The notes beneath the pieces are model-generated. The model did no database searches and was not told where the DNA came from. It was given only the letters and a program-made list of their open reading frames with translations. 64,000 nt of DNA, from contig NZ_APML01000004.1 of the NCBI RefSeq assembly GCF_000359605.1, positions 62,001-126,000 of the forward strand, in the 5' to 3' direction. A program made the position numbers and the translations under genes. This document shows positions 51,213 to 61,326 of this stretch, piece by piece; position 1 is the first letter of the stretch, and each line of letters starts with the position of its first letter. This DNA is from Gracilibacillus halophilus YIM-C55.5. Lineage in GTDB: Bacteria > Bacillota > Bacilli > Bacillales > Amphibacillaceae.

Positions 51213-52559
51213 TTATAATTTATGCACGAAGTTGACAAACATGTCGCCTCTCTCTTCAAATGTTCGATACTGGTCCCAACTCGCACAAGCAGGCGAAAGT
51301 AAAATCACATCACCCGATTGCGAAAGGTTATAGGATGATGCCACGGCTTCTTCCATCGTCTCCACTATAGTGATGTCTTGAATACCAGCTTTTTCAGCCG
51401 TACTTGCAAGTTTAAAAGCCGTTTGTCCAAATAAAACCATCGCTTTTACATTCGTTACATAGGGCAACAAGTCGTCAAAGCCATTTCCTCGATCCAAACC
51501 GCCAGCTAAAAGAATCACTGGTTGTCGAAAACTACGTAACGCTTTAGAAGTTGCTAATATATTGGTCGCTTTCGAATCATTGTAAAAGAAGCGTCCGTTG
51601 ACTTCGCTCACATATTGCAATCGATGTCTCACACCAGTAAATGTTTGTAAAACAGATTGAATCGATTGATTACGAACACCTTTTGCTTTTGCCACACTAA
51701 CCGCGGCCAAAATATTTTCAAGGTTATGTTGGCCAACTAATACAATCTCATCAACATCGATCACTCTTTCGTTCTGATAGAAAATAGCTCCATCACTACA
51801 GTACGTTCCATTGAGCAACACTTCATTCATGCTAAATGGGATACAAGTGGCTTCAGCATCTTCGATCATGGATAACACCAACTGATCATCAGCATTATAT
51901 ACCAATACATCATCTGCAGTCTGATTTTTGAAAATATTCGCCTTTGCTTCCATATAATTTTCGAGCGTATGATGGAAATCAAGATGCGCTTCAAAAATAT
52001 TTAATAACACTGAAATATCCAGTTTCAATCGAGTAATACCTTGCAACTGAAAAGAAGACAATTCAACAATTAATGCTTCATTACTTTTTGCTTCTGCCGC
52101 AATTTCTGATGCAACAAAACCGATATTACCGGCAATTTGAACAGGCTGTTCGTCCGTTTTCACCATTTCATAAATGAGCGAAGTCGTCGTTGTCTTACCA
52201 TTTGAACCTGTTATTCCTACTAATGAGTCAACGTCCATATAATGCATCAATTCAACTTCGGTAATTACAGGTATTCCTCGACGAATGGCTTCATCAATTA
52301 ACGAATTATGATAAGGAATACCTGGGTTTTTTATCACAACGTCCACTCGCTCAAGTAAAGACAGTGAGTGATGTCCCAATTCAATATCAATTCCCATGTC
52401 CATTAATTCTTGTACCGCAGTATCTTGTGTCGACGCTTTTAAATCATTGGCCACGACCTCAATTTGATGATTGGCCAATAGCTTGGAAACAGCTGTACCA
52501 CTTTTTGCTAATCCAAGGACAAGTACGCGTTGATATGGAAAATTTCTTAATTTATTCAT
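51213..52559 (-). CDS. murD: UDP-N-acetylmuramoyl-L-alanine-D-glutamate ligase
   Basis: It adds D-glutamate to UDP-MurNAc-L-Ala. The Mur ligase ATP-binding motif [18 protein letters not shown] near residue 110 and the later [17 protein letters not shown] are present. It is 448 aa from ATG 52559, which has GAGGTG upstream and overlaps the mraY stop as ATGA. Confidence 0.97.
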   Translation of the reverse strand: MNKLRNFPYQRVLVLGLAKSGTAVSKLLANHQIEVVANDLKASTQDTAVQELMDMGIDIELGHHSLSLLERVDVVIKNPGIPYHNSLIDEAIRRGIPVITEVELMHYMDVDSLVGITGSNGKTTTTSLIYEMVKTDEQPVQIAGNIGFVASEIAAEAKSNEALIVELSSFQLQGITRLKLDISVLLNIFEAHLDFHHTLENYMEAKANIFKNQTADDVLVYNADDQLVLSMIEDAEATCIPFSMNEVLLNGTYCSDGAIFYQNERVIDVDEIVLVGQHNLENILAAVSVAKAKGVRNQSIQSVLQTFTGVRHRLQYVSEVNGRFFYNDSKATNILATSKALRSFRQPVILLAGGLDRGNGFDDLLPYVTNVKAMVLFGQTAFKLASTAEKAGIQDITIVETMEEAVASSYNLSQSGDVILLSPACASWDQYRTFEERGDMFVNFVHKL

Positions 52560-53542
52560 GACGTCCACACCTCAATATAAATACCAATAGCAGCAAATAT
52601 AATGGCAATCATCCAGAACGTTGTTACCACACGCCATTCTGACCAACCATTTAATTCATAGTGGTGATGTAACGGGCTCATACGAAAAATCCGTTTCCCA
52701 GTTGTCTTAAAAGAAATCACTTGTAAAATAACTGACAATGTTTCAATGACAAAAACACCACCAATCACAATAAGCAAAATCTCAAGTTTCAATAATATGG
52801 CGATGGCAGCAATTGCACCACCTAAAGCTAATGATCCAGTATCTCCCATAAACACTTTGGCGGGATGTGCATTAAACACTAAAAAACCTAATAAAGAACC
52901 AACAACTGCTAAAGCAAAGATTGTTACCGGTACATTCAGCGCGCCGTAGCCAGCTAAAATGGCAAACGCACCGAAACTAATAGCAGCAGTACCCGCTAAT
53001 AATCCGTCCAATCCATCAGTTAAATTGACTGCATTGGAAGCACCAACAAGCATTATCATAATAAAAACCGCGTAAAACCAACCAAGATCGAAACCTATGT
53101 CCGTTCCCGGCAACATCACCGTTGTCGAGAAGTTTTGTCGTTTTAGCACCATAAAAAAGATCAACGAAATCACAATTTGACCGAGCAATTTCTGTTTTGA
53201 TGTTAATCCTAAATTTCGTTTTAACACGACCTTAATAAAATCATCTAAAAAGCCTAACAAACCAAATCCTATGAGTACCAATAATAAAAGACCGGTTTGA
53301 TAACCAATTCCATCACTCCCGACTTTACTAACGACAATAATGGAAGTAACTGCGGAACTTAGAATAATCATAAGTCCACCCATCGTCGGCGTTCCTGACT
53401 TTTTTTGATGGGATTTCGGCCCTTCTTCTCGAATGCTTTGACCAAACTTTAGCTTCCGTAAGAATGGGATAAAAATCGGAGAAATAAGGACGGTTATTAA
53501 AAATGCAATAGCGATGGTTATAAAAAATGAATACTCACTCAT
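52556..53542 (-). CDS. mraY: phospho-N-acetylmuramoyl-pentapeptide-transferase
   Basis: It makes lipid I from undecaprenyl phosphate and UDP-MurNAc-pentapeptide. It has about 10 transmembrane segments and the signature [14 protein letters not shown] near residue 50, [20 protein letters not shown] near 170, and [16 protein letters not shown] near the end. It is 328 aa and overlaps murD by 4 nt. Confidence 0.98.
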   Translation of the reverse strand: MSEYSFFITIAIAFLITVLISPIFIPFLRKLKFGQSIREEGPKSHQKKSGTPTMGGLMIILSSAVTSIIVVSKVGSDGIGYQTGLLLLVLIGFGLLGFLDDFIKVVLKRNLGLTSKQKLLGQIVISLIFFMVLKRQNFSTTVMLPGTDIGFDLGWFYAVFIMIMLVGASNAVNLTDGLDGLLAGTAAISFGAFAILAGYGALNVPVTIFALAVVGSLLGFLVFNAHPAKVFMGDTGSLALGGAIAAIAILLKLEILLIVIGGVFVIETLSVILQVISFKTTGKRIFRMSPLHHHYELNGWSEWRVVTTFWMIAIIFAAIGIYIEVWTS

Positions 53543-53589
53543 CTGTTTTCTCTCCTAACTCGTTTCCGTCCATGTAAAGACGCTATATA

Positions 53590-55059
53590 TTACTTTTTTT
53601 CTTCTTGAAGCACTTGTAATGCTACTTTTTCATCGTCAAACTCATAGGTGTGATCACCGATGACTTGATATGTTTCATGACCTTTGCCTGCAATTAAGAC
53701 CATATCCTTCGAAGTTGCTTGTTGAATAGCTGTTCGAATCGCTTGTTTACGATCAGCAATGACCTGATAATTCGTTGCATCTAAATCAACCACCATATCA
53801 TCAATAATAGCTAAAGGGTCTTCCGATCGTGGATTATCAGATGTAAAAATGGCTTTATCTGCATACCGACAAGTGATGTCTGCCATTTGTGGTCGTTTAT
53901 TTCGATCACGATCTCCACCACAACCAACGATAGCATAGACATTTCCGTGACAAACATTCTTTATCGTTTGTAAAACATTCTCTAAAGAGTCAGGTGTATG
54001 TGCATAATCTACAATCACGCCAAAGTCATGCTCTGTTAACACCGGCTGAAACCTACCCTTTACACCTTTCGTTTGTTCGATCACTTCTTTGATGGTTGTT
54101 ATAGATATTCCTGCATAATAAGCAGTTGCCGCAGCAGCTAACATATTATAGACACTAAACTTTCCAATGAGATGACTATTCATAGATATCGTTCCCTCAG
54201 GTGTCTCCATATCGAAATGAACCCCCTGCTCAAATAGAGTAATATTGTTAGCACGGAAAGTCGCTTCTTGTTCAATACCATAGGTGATCACTGGTTGCGC
54301 TGTACTTTTTATCAATTGATGAGCAGCGGGATCATCAATATTGATAATGGCATATTTGGGTTTGCTTTTGCTATAACTATTGCCCAGTTGAGAAAATAAT
54401 AAGCTTTTGGCAAATAAATAATCCTTCATTGTTTGATGATAATCAAGATGATCTTGCGTTAAATTCGTAAATACTGCGAGATCAAAATCCGTTCCATGAA
54501 CTCTTCCTTGATCTAATGCATGAGAAGATACTTCCATAATACCGACATCAATTTGTTTTTGTACCATTTGGTCAAAGCTTTTTTGTAACACTAATGCATC
54601 AGGAGTCGTATTGTTTACAGGTTCATACTTCTGCTGGATACGCATACCAATCGTACCAATTAATCCAGTCCGGAACGTAGCTGCTTGAAGGATTTCTTCC
54701 AGTATATGAGTGACAGATGTTTTACCATTTGTACCAGTTACACCAATCATTTTCATCTTGGTTGTGGGATAATCATAAAAAAATGATGCAACTTGTGGTA
54801 ACACTCTTTTCGTATTAGGTACAATGATAACTGGAACATCAAGTGATAATGGCTTTTCTGCTACAATCGCTACCGCCCCACGTGTAACAGCTTCTGCTGC
54901 AAATTGATGGCCATCAACCGTATATCCATGAATACATATAAACAACGTATTGGATGTCACTTGTCGATGATCCTTCTCCACATTCGATATGTGAATCCCA
55001 TCTAAGGTCTTCTCACATTGATATTGAGGTAATGAACGAATAATTTCTCCCAGTTCCAT
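53590..55059 (-). CDS. murE: UDP-MurNAc-tripeptide synthetase MurE (meso-diaminopimelate adding)
   Basis: It adds the third residue of the stem peptide. The ATP-binding motif is GVTGTNGKTSVTHILEEI near residue 108. The DNPR motif in FTSDNPRSEDPLAI is the signature for meso-diaminopimelate, so the cell wall is most likely of the direct A1-gamma type. The start at 55059 has AAGGAG 7 nt upstream, giving 489 aa. Confidence 0.96.
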   Translation of the reverse strand: MELGEIIRSLPQYQCEKTLDGIHISNVEKDHRQVTSNTLFICIHGYTVDGHQFAAEAVTRGAVAIVAEKPLSLDVPVIIVPNTKRVLPQVASFFYDYPTTKMKMIGVTGTNGKTSVTHILEEILQAATFRTGLIGTIGMRIQQKYEPVNNTTPDALVLQKSFDQMVQKQIDVGIMEVSSHALDQGRVHGTDFDLAVFTNLTQDHLDYHQTMKDYLFAKSLLFSQLGNSYSKSKPKYAIINIDDPAAHQLIKSTAQPVITYGIEQEATFRANNITLFEQGVHFDMETPEGTISMNSHLIGKFSVYNMLAAAATAYYAGISITTIKEVIEQTKGVKGRFQPVLTEHDFGVIVDYAHTPDSLENVLQTIKNVCHGNVYAIVGCGGDRDRNKRPQMADITCRYADKAIFTSDNPRSEDPLAIIDDMVVDLDATNYQVIADRKQAIRTAIQQATSKDMVLIAGKGHETYQVIGDHTYEFDDEKVALQVLQEEKK

Positions 55060-55145
55060 GAACAATCTCCTTTTTTATTTTCTCATAACTTCACAATTCT
55101 TATATTATAGCAAATTTACAGGGTCTTTTCGATTGTTTTTTTTTG

Positions 55146-57071
55146 TTATTTTTCGCCAAGCACTAAACGAATTTCACTACCTTCTTCAACTTGTTCACCA
55201 GCTGCAGGTGCTTGATCAATAATATATTCCCCTTCACCTAATAAATCTACTTGTAGAGACATGAGTTGCTTTTGCAATTCCTTTTTGTGTAAACCAACTA
55301 AGTCAGGTACTTCTATTTTAGGGGTATCTGGCCACTGATAGTCCTTCTCAATCCCATTGTCTTGCTTCTCTACACCTAATGCTCGTAAACTATCATTAAT
55401 AATCGTTCCAACAATGGGAGCAGAAACAACTCCACCGAATTGAACCGTATCTTTCGGGTTGTCAATGGCAACATAAACAACAATTTCTGGATCATTTGCA
55501 GGCGCAAAACCAATAAATGATACAATATGATTATTTTCTAGATAACTTCCATCCGGACCGACTTTTTGTGCCGTACCCGTTTTCCCACCTACACGATATC
55601 CTTCAACGTAGGCGCTTCTTCCCGTACCTAGTGCAACGACTCTCTCTAGTGCTTCTGCTACTCTATTTGATGTCTCTTTAGAAATAATTTGGTCTTTTAA
55701 GATAGGTTCTTGTTGCTTAAGAACTTCATTCGTCTTCGAATCTACCCATCCTTTTGCAATAAAAGGTTCATACAAATAACCACCATTCACTGCTGCCGAT
55801 ACAGCCATCACTTGCTGAATTGGTGTGACCGAAACGCCCTGCCCGAATGAAGTCGTAGCAAGTTCCACTGACCCTACATTCTCTATATCAAATAATATAC
55901 CACTTGCTTCTCCTTGTAGATCAATACCTGTTTCTTGACCAAAGCCAAATTGATCGATATAAGAAAACAATTTTTCCTTACCCAATCGTTGACCTAATTC
56001 CACAAATCCAGGGTTACACGAATTTTGCACAACTTCCATAAACGTTTGTTGACCATGTCCACCACTTTTCCAACAATGTAAATGGGTACCGCCGACTTCA
56101 ATATCCCCATCGTCGTAAAATTCTTCATCTTCTAAATCAACGACATTTTCTTCTAATGCTGCCGCTAATGTAATAATTTTAAATGTCGACCCTGGTTCAT
56201 AAGTACTCCAAATCGGTAAGTTACGGTTATAAATTTCAGGTTCAATTTCCCGGTAATTGGCTGGATCAAAATTCGGTCTAGAAGACATCCCCAAAATACT
56301 ACCATCATTCGGATTGACGGCAATAGCAATCGCACCATCAGGATTATAAGTAGCTTCTGCTATATCTAGTTCTCGCTCGATAATTTTTTGCACGTCTAAG
56401 TCAATCGTTAATTGCAGATGATCCCCATCTTCAGGGGCCGTATATTTATCCGCCATTTGTGGCAGTCGTTTACCTTTGGCATCGCTATAAAATGACAAAC
56501 TTCCAGGCGTTCCACTTAACTGATCATCATAGAATAACTCTAAACCCGTTAAACCTTGATTATCAATACCGCTAAAACCTAAAACGTGTGACAACAATGT
56601 ATCATGGGGATAATGTCGCTTCGAATCTTCCGCAATATAAACGCCTTCAAGATTGAGCGTTTGAACAGCAATTGCTGTTTCTTCAGAAATTTTTCGACCT
56701 TCTGGTTGAACAATAACGATTCTCTCGTTTTTGGTAATCGATGTTAGCGCTGATTCATAAGACATGTCCAAGACACGGGCTAAAGCTTCTGCCGTTTTTT
56801 CTGGTTCCGAAATTTGTCGTGGGACAACCATGACCGTCGGTGCAGAAACATTCTCAGCCAATACATCTTCATCATTATCTAAAATTTTTCCCCGCTCTGG
56901 TTCAAATACGATATCACGACTCCATAGAGCTTCAGCCTTTTCCATCAAAAAGTTCGATTGAATAAATTGAACAAACCCTAATCGGAAACCAATCATCATA
57001 AAAATCACTATAGCGAAAAGAAACACAGTGACTATTCTTTTTTGAACCATAATATTGGCAACACGTTTCAT
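55146..57071 (-). CDS. spoVD: stage V sporulation protein D, class B penicillin-binding protein (SpoVD)
   Basis: A spore-cortex transpeptidase. It has an N-terminal membrane anchor (about 12-35), the PBP dimerisation domain, and a transpeptidase domain with STFK in YEPGSTFKIITLA, SCN in QNSCNPGFVELG and KTG in GGKTGTAQKVGPDG. One C-terminal PASTA domain (IEVPDLVGLHKKELQKQL onward) separates it from PbpB. It is 641 aa. It lies between pbpB and murE as in B. subtilis. Confidence 0.95.
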   Translation of the reverse strand: MKRVANIMVQKRIVTVFLFAIVIFMMIGFRLGFVQFIQSNFLMEKAEALWSRDIVFEPERGKILDNDEDVLAENVSAPTVMVVPRQISEPEKTAEALARVLDMSYESALTSITKNERIVIVQPEGRKISEETAIAVQTLNLEGVYIAEDSKRHYPHDTLLSHVLGFSGIDNQGLTGLELFYDDQLSGTPGSLSFYSDAKGKRLPQMADKYTAPEDGDHLQLTIDLDVQKIIERELDIAEATYNPDGAIAIAVNPNDGSILGMSSRPNFDPANYREIEPEIYNRNLPIWSTYEPGSTFKIITLAAALEENVVDLEDEEFYDDGDIEVGGTHLHCWKSGGHGQQTFMEVVQNSCNPGFVELGQRLGKEKLFSYIDQFGFGQETGIDLQGEASGILFDIENVGSVELATTSFGQGVSVTPIQQVMAVSAAVNGGYLYEPFIAKGWVDSKTNEVLKQQEPILKDQIISKETSNRVAEALERVVALGTGRSAYVEGYRVGGKTGTAQKVGPDGSYLENNHIVSFIGFAPANDPEIVVYVAIDNPKDTVQFGGVVSAPIVGTIINDSLRALGVEKQDNGIEKDYQWPDTPKIEVPDLVGLHKKELQKQLMSLQVDLLGEGEYIIDQAPAAGEQVEEGSEIRLVLGEK

Positions 57072-57107
57072 GGCACTTCTCCTTTATAGAAAGAAACTGT
57101 TTGTCCT

Positions 57108-57135
57108 AATATATGATTGCAATTAATTGAATAGA
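57108..57135 (-). promoter_or_regulatory. candidate sigma-E promoter of spoVD
   Basis: The minus strand has TCTATT, 14 bp, CATATATT, resembling the sigma-E pattern with correct spacing, about 36 bp before spoVD. Confidence 0.4.
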
Positions 57136-57172
57136 ACACTGTGACTTGTGCTAACAATTTCAGCTATGACCT

Positions 57173-59326
57173 TCATGATTCATTTGGTTCAGCAAACTCT
57201 ACCATTAAATAATCATTCGACTGAATAGGACTTCCTGCTTTAATACTTTGCTTCGTTACATATCCATCGCCTAGCCATTCTACATCGAGATCAACAAAGT
57301 CTCTCAACATCAATACATCATTTCTCGACCAACCAGTAATATCAGGCATTTTCGGTTGATCCGTCAAAATGAGCACACGTTTATTCGGTAAAACTTTTGT
57401 ACCTTCTGAAACACTGACCTTTTTCACATTCTCACCATCACCAACTGTAGTGTAGTGGATGCCTTTCTCTTCAAACGTTTTGGTCACTTCTTTTGTTTGC
57501 TTCCCTCGCCAATCTGGGATTTCAATTAATTCAACAGGCTCGACCTCTTCTTTATCTGGTTCAATATTTAAGTAGCGTAGGCTATTTTCCATCACATTTT
57601 TGAAAATAAAAGATGTCGGCGCTGAACCTAATTCTGTCAGCTCAAGTTCAGGCTGTTTCACTGCTACATACATCATTAACTCTGGATCATCCGCCGGTGC
57701 CATTCCTAAAAATGAAAAGATGTTATTGCCATGACCTGTCATATAGCCATCTGAATTTGGATCAGGAATTTCTGCGGTTCCAGTTTTTCCTGCAACAGAG
57801 TAATCTTTTAAATTATAGACGTTATGTCCCGTCCCTTCTTCAGCGGTGATCACTGTTTCTAGTATGTCACGTGTTTGTGCTGCGGTTTCACTAGAGATTG
57901 GCTTGCTCACTACTTCAGGATTATGAACATCGATCGTTTCTTGTGTCTCACGGTCTACTGTTTTTTCAATGACATATGGTTGCATCATTTTACCATCATT
58001 TGCAACGGCAGATGCTGCTTTGATCAATTGTATCGGGGTAGTTGTCGTCCCTTGTCCAAAGGCTGTTGTAATTTGTTCAATGGGATAATCAAACAAAATA
58101 TTACCCGGCTCTTCTCCCGATAAGTTGATTCCTGTTTTTTGACCAAAATCAAATGCTTTTAAATACTCTAAGAATTGATCTGAACCAATCTTTTCATAAG
58201 CTAGTTTCGCAGCAGCCACGTTGGACGAACGTTGAATCCCTTCAAGGTAGGTAATTGGTCCCCAGCCTTCACCACCATTATGGTCACTGATAGTCGTAAT
58301 GTTGTCTCCAGCCTTATACCTGCCCGATTCATAAAACTCATCAGGATTCCAAACACCTTCTTCGATCGCAGAAGCAAGTGTGAAAATCTTCATCGTTGAT
58401 CCAGGTTCAAATGGAGTCGAAATGACGTCATTATACCAATTTTCTACGTCACCTAAATCATTCGGGTTGTAGCTAGGACGGTTACTCATAGCAAGGATTT
58501 CACCCGTTTTTGCGTCCATTACGACTGCAGACATCCTTGCCGGATCATAAGCTTCGACCATTTCCGACATCGCATCTTCCATCAAGGTTTGTATCTTTTG
58601 ATCGATCGTTAAATACACATCGTCTCCATCTTCAGGTTGATTCACAATTTCTTTTGGGTTTAATAGTTTGACATTGTAACTATCTCGTTGGTATGAAATC
58701 GATCCATCTATCCCTGTTAAGTGGTCATTTAAATGACTCTCCACACCATTTAATCCTGTAATTTCACCCTCTTTTTTATCTGTTAAACCGATCGTATGAG
58801 AAGCAAACATCCCATTTGGATAAAAACGAATCGCCTCTTCCCGAAAGTTAATCCCTGGTATTTGTAAAGATTCAATTTTATCTTTTGTCTCCTGACTTAA
58901 TTCACGACCTTTATTACCAAACTCAACTTGAAAACGATCCTCTTCTCTACCCTCTTCAAGAATTTCACGCATCTCACTTGGTTCCATGCCAATGATAGAT
59001 GCGATTTGATCAACCACTTGATCGATATCGGTAACATGCTTAGGTTCTGATGGATTCACAGTATATGATTCATCTAATATAGCATACATCCGATAAACAG
59101 TATGTTCTTGCGCTAATGCCATGCCGTTTCGATCAAAAATTGTTCCCCGTTCTGCTGGTATTTGATAGCTATTCGTTCGTTGTTCCTTTGCCAACTCTGT
59201 GACAGAAACATTTGCTACCTCTCCAGTTACTTGTATGTATAAAAAACGTCCTGTAATGACCAAAAATGCAATGGAAAAAATCACGATCCAAAGAACAGGA
59301 ATCACATGCGTCGTTTTATGTTTCAT
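57173..59326 (-). CDS. pbpB: penicillin-binding protein 2B, class B division transpeptidase (PbpB)
   Basis: The septal transpeptidase working with FtsW. It has an N-terminal transmembrane helix (about 8-30), a pedestal domain, then catalytic motifs STMK in FEPGSTMKIFTLA, SSN in QRSSNVAAAKLAYE and KTG in AGKTGTAEIPDPNS. Two PASTA domains close the protein (from IEIPDWRGKQTKEV). It is 717 aa, nearly the B. subtilis length, and follows ftsL by 10 bp. Confidence 0.97.
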   Translation of the reverse strand: MKHKTTHVIPVLWIVIFSIAFLVITGRFLYIQVTGEVANVSVTELAKEQRTNSYQIPAERGTIFDRNGMALAQEHTVYRMYAILDESYTVNPSEPKHVTDIDQVVDQIASIIGMEPSEMREILEEGREEDRFQVEFGNKGRELSQETKDKIESLQIPGINFREEAIRFYPNGMFASHTIGLTDKKEGEITGLNGVESHLNDHLTGIDGSISYQRDSYNVKLLNPKEIVNQPEDGDDVYLTIDQKIQTLMEDAMSEMVEAYDPARMSAVVMDAKTGEILAMSNRPSYNPNDLGDVENWYNDVISTPFEPGSTMKIFTLASAIEEGVWNPDEFYESGRYKAGDNITTISDHNGGEGWGPITYLEGIQRSSNVAAAKLAYEKIGSDQFLEYLKAFDFGQKTGINLSGEEPGNILFDYPIEQITTAFGQGTTTTPIQLIKAASAVANDGKMMQPYVIEKTVDRETQETIDVHNPEVVSKPISSETAAQTRDILETVITAEEGTGHNVYNLKDYSVAGKTGTAEIPDPNSDGYMTGHGNNIFSFLGMAPADDPELMMYVAVKQPELELTELGSAPTSFIFKNVMENSLRYLNIEPDKEEVEPVELIEIPDWRGKQTKEVTKTFEEKGIHYTTVGDGENVKKVSVSEGTKVLPNKRVLILTDQPKMPDITGWSRNDVLMLRDFVDLDVEWLGDGYVTKQSIKAGSPIQSNDYLMVEFAEPNES

Positions 59327-59336
59327 ACGAGTTCAC

Positions 59337-59717
59337 CTATTCTTTCATTTCACTAGCTTGTTTGACTTCTGTGTTTTGAATTTCAAGGCCATGCTTTTTC
59401 GCATTTGCAATAATACGATCTGGTTGACTTAATTCTTTTACTTTATGTTCTAAATTTTTATTAGAAACCATTTGATTATCTACTTTTGTTTCCATCGATT
59501 GAATATTGCGATTCATTTGATCTAGCGACACGCTGTAAGAAACGATATATAAAAGACTAGAAATAACAAAGACAGCGAATACGCTGTATAGCAATTTTTC
59601 CCCTTTTGTAATCCAACGTTTTTTTACTTTTACTTTCTGTTCTGTCGCATCACTTTGTCTGCGTTGAGGGGCGGTTTGACTTGTAGTTTGCCAGCTTCTT
59701 ACCTGTTCTGCTTCCAT
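59337..59717 (-). CDS. ftsL: cell division protein FtsL
   Basis: A small bitopic septum protein with a cytoplasmic N-terminus, one transmembrane helix (LLYSVFAVFVISSLLYIVSY, about 42-61) and an extracytoplasmic leucine-zipper-like coiled coil (about 65-105). It partners DivIC and DivIB. It is 126 aa, in the rsmH-ftsL-pbpB order. Confidence 0.94.
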   Translation of the reverse strand: MEAEQVRSWQTTSQTAPQRRQSDATEQKVKVKKRWITKGEKLLYSVFAVFVISSLLYIVSYSVSLDQMNRNIQSMETKVDNQMVSNKNLEHKVKELSQPDRIIANAKKHGLEIQNTEVKQASEMKE

Positions 59718-59753
59718 TGTAACGCCACCTTTCGATTGATTATTGATTGCTTT

Positions 59754-60692
59754 TTATTCAGCAATTCTTTCAACAATTCTTAACTTCGCTGATCGAGAGC
59801 GCCGATTATGTTCGGTTTCTATTTCTCCAGGGATAATCGGTTTTTTGTTAATAAATTGAAACGGTGGTTGATATTCATCTGGAATCACTGGAATTTGTTT
59901 TGGTAAAGGAGGTGGTGTACTCCATTTTTTAAAGGTTTGTTTACAAATACGATCTTCTAATGAGTGGAAACTTATGACAGCAATTCTACCATGACGGCCG
60001 ATTATTTCACCTGCTTGATCAAGGGCTTCTTGAAAAGCTTGCAATTCATCATTTACCGCAATACGCAATGCTTGAAAAATACGTTTTGCCGGGTGGCCAC
60101 CTTTACGTCTTGCAGGTGCAGGAATCGCCTCCTTGATAACATCAACGAGTTCAAAAGTGGTCGTAATTAGTTGTTGTTTACGTTTTGCTTCAATCTTTCG
60201 AGCAATTTGCTTGGAAAACTTCTCCTCACCATATTTAGTAAAAATAAATACTAATTGTTGATAACTCCATTCATTCACAACAGTAGCAGCAGTGAGTGAT
60301 GAATTTTGATTCATTCGCATATCTAATGGGGCATCATGTTGATAACTAAATCCTCGTTCAGGTTGATCCAATTGAGGAGATGAAACGCCTAAATCAAACA
60401 AAATACCATCAACTTTGTCAATCGATCGCTTAGCTAGCTCTTCTTTCAGATAGCGAAAATTACGTTTGATCAAAATAGGTTCTGTCTGATAGCCCTTCAA
60501 CCGCTTTTCAGCTGCTTGCAGGGCCACCTCATCTTGATCAAAAGCAATTAATTCACCAGATGAGTCTAGTTGAGCGATGATCGCTTCTGCATGGCCGCCG
60601 CCACCTAGTGTGCAATCAATATATGTACCATCTGATCGAAGGTTTAATCCGTCAACGGCCTCTTGTTTAAGTACTGTTTCATGATCAAACAT
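59754..60692 (-). CDS. rsmH: 16S rRNA (cytosine-1402 N4)-methyltransferase RsmH
   Basis: It methylates C1402 in the decoding centre. The SAM motif is [19 protein letters not shown] near residue 25. [33 protein letters not shown] and [19 protein letters not shown] are further family marks. ATG 60692 has GGGGTG 6 nt upstream, giving 312 aa. Second gene of the mraZ operon. Confidence 0.97.
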   Translation of the reverse strand: MFDHETVLKQEAVDGLNLRSDGTYIDCTLGGGGHAEAIIAQLDSSGELIAFDQDEVALQAAEKRLKGYQTEPILIKRNFRYLKEELAKRSIDKVDGILFDLGVSSPQLDQPERGFSYQHDAPLDMRMNQNSSLTAATVVNEWSYQQLVFIFTKYGEEKFSKQIARKIEAKRKQQLITTTFELVDVIKEAIPAPARRKGGHPAKRIFQALRIAVNDELQAFQEALDQAGEIIGRHGRIAVISFHSLEDRICKQTFKKWSTPPPLPKQIPVIPDEYQPPFQFINKKPIIPGEIETEHNRRSRSAKLRIVERIAE

Positions 60693-60728
60693 GTTCTTCA
60701 CCCCGCTTTCACCAATTAAAATTCTCAC

Positions 60729-61160
60729 TTATAAATCAAAATCCATCATATTTTCAGCAATATCAGCAAACGAATCCTCTGATGTTTCAACAAATTCATT
60801 CCATTTTTCATCAGCCCAAAATTCTACGCGATTTGAAACACCGATGACAGCACATGCTTTTTCAATTTCAGCGTATTTTCTCAACGGGGCTGGAATATTG
60901 ATTCTTCCTTGTTTATCAATCTCACATTCAACGGCTCCTGAAAAAAAGAAGCGTGTAAAGGCTCTGGCATCTTTTTTTGTTAACGGCAGTTTCTTTAATT
61001 TTTCTTCAAGAATTTGCCATTCATTCATAGGGTAAGCAAATAGACACTGATCTAAACCACGAGTCACGACGAAGCGTTCACCGAGACCCTCGCGAAACTT
61101 AGAAGGGACAATAATGCGACCTTTTGTATCAATGTTATGTTGATATTCCCCCATGAACAT
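60729..61160 (-). CDS. mraZ: transcriptional regulator MraZ
   Basis: An AbrB-fold DNA-binding protein that controls its own division operon. Two DpxxR-like half repeats are visible: [20 protein letters not shown] near the N-terminus and [20 protein letters not shown] near residue 80. It is 143 aa from ATG 61160. A set of 10-bp repeats just upstream is its probable target. Confidence 0.97.
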   Translation of the reverse strand: MFMGEYQHNIDTKGRIIVPSKFREGLGERFVVTRGLDQCLFAYPMNEWQILEEKLKKLPLTKKDARAFTRFFFSGAVECEIDKQGRINIPAPLRKYAEIEKACAVIGVSNRVEFWADEKWNEFVETSEDSFADIAENMMDFDL

Positions 61161-61166
61161 GCCAAA

Positions 61167-61216
61167 GCACCCCACTTTCTACCCCTATCGTACCACAATC
61201 CACCACAATCCACCAC
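61167..61216 (-). promoter_or_regulatory. five 10-bp direct repeats, probable MraZ operator
   Basis: On the minus strand five consecutive 10-nt units begin GTGGTGGATT, GTGGTGGATT, GTGGTACGAT, AGGGGTAGAA, AGTGGGGTGC. MraZ binds G-rich direct repeats at 10-bp spacing in other bacteria, so autoregulation is likely. The array ends 6 nt before the start codon and covers the ribosome site. Confidence 0.65.
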
Positions 61217-61280
61217 TATTTATTTAAAAAAAGTTACAATTTCTAGTCTTATTTCAACAGCTAACAGAAATGCACGAAAA

Positions 61281-61310
61281 AAAGATACCCAATTCGATAT
61301 GGGTATCTTT
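61281..61310 (-). terminator. terminator of bshC
   Basis: A perfect 11-bp stem AAAGATACCCA / TGGGTATCTTT with an 8-nt loop, followed on the minus strand by TTTTCGTGC. It separates bshC from the mraZ operon. Confidence 0.8.
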
Positions 61311-61326
61311 AAGAACACAGATTAAG

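Noticed and set aside
55146-59326. SpoVD and PbpB as a recent tandem duplication
   Set aside because: They are the usual divergent pair in spore formers, with different PASTA numbers (one and two) and diverged sequence.
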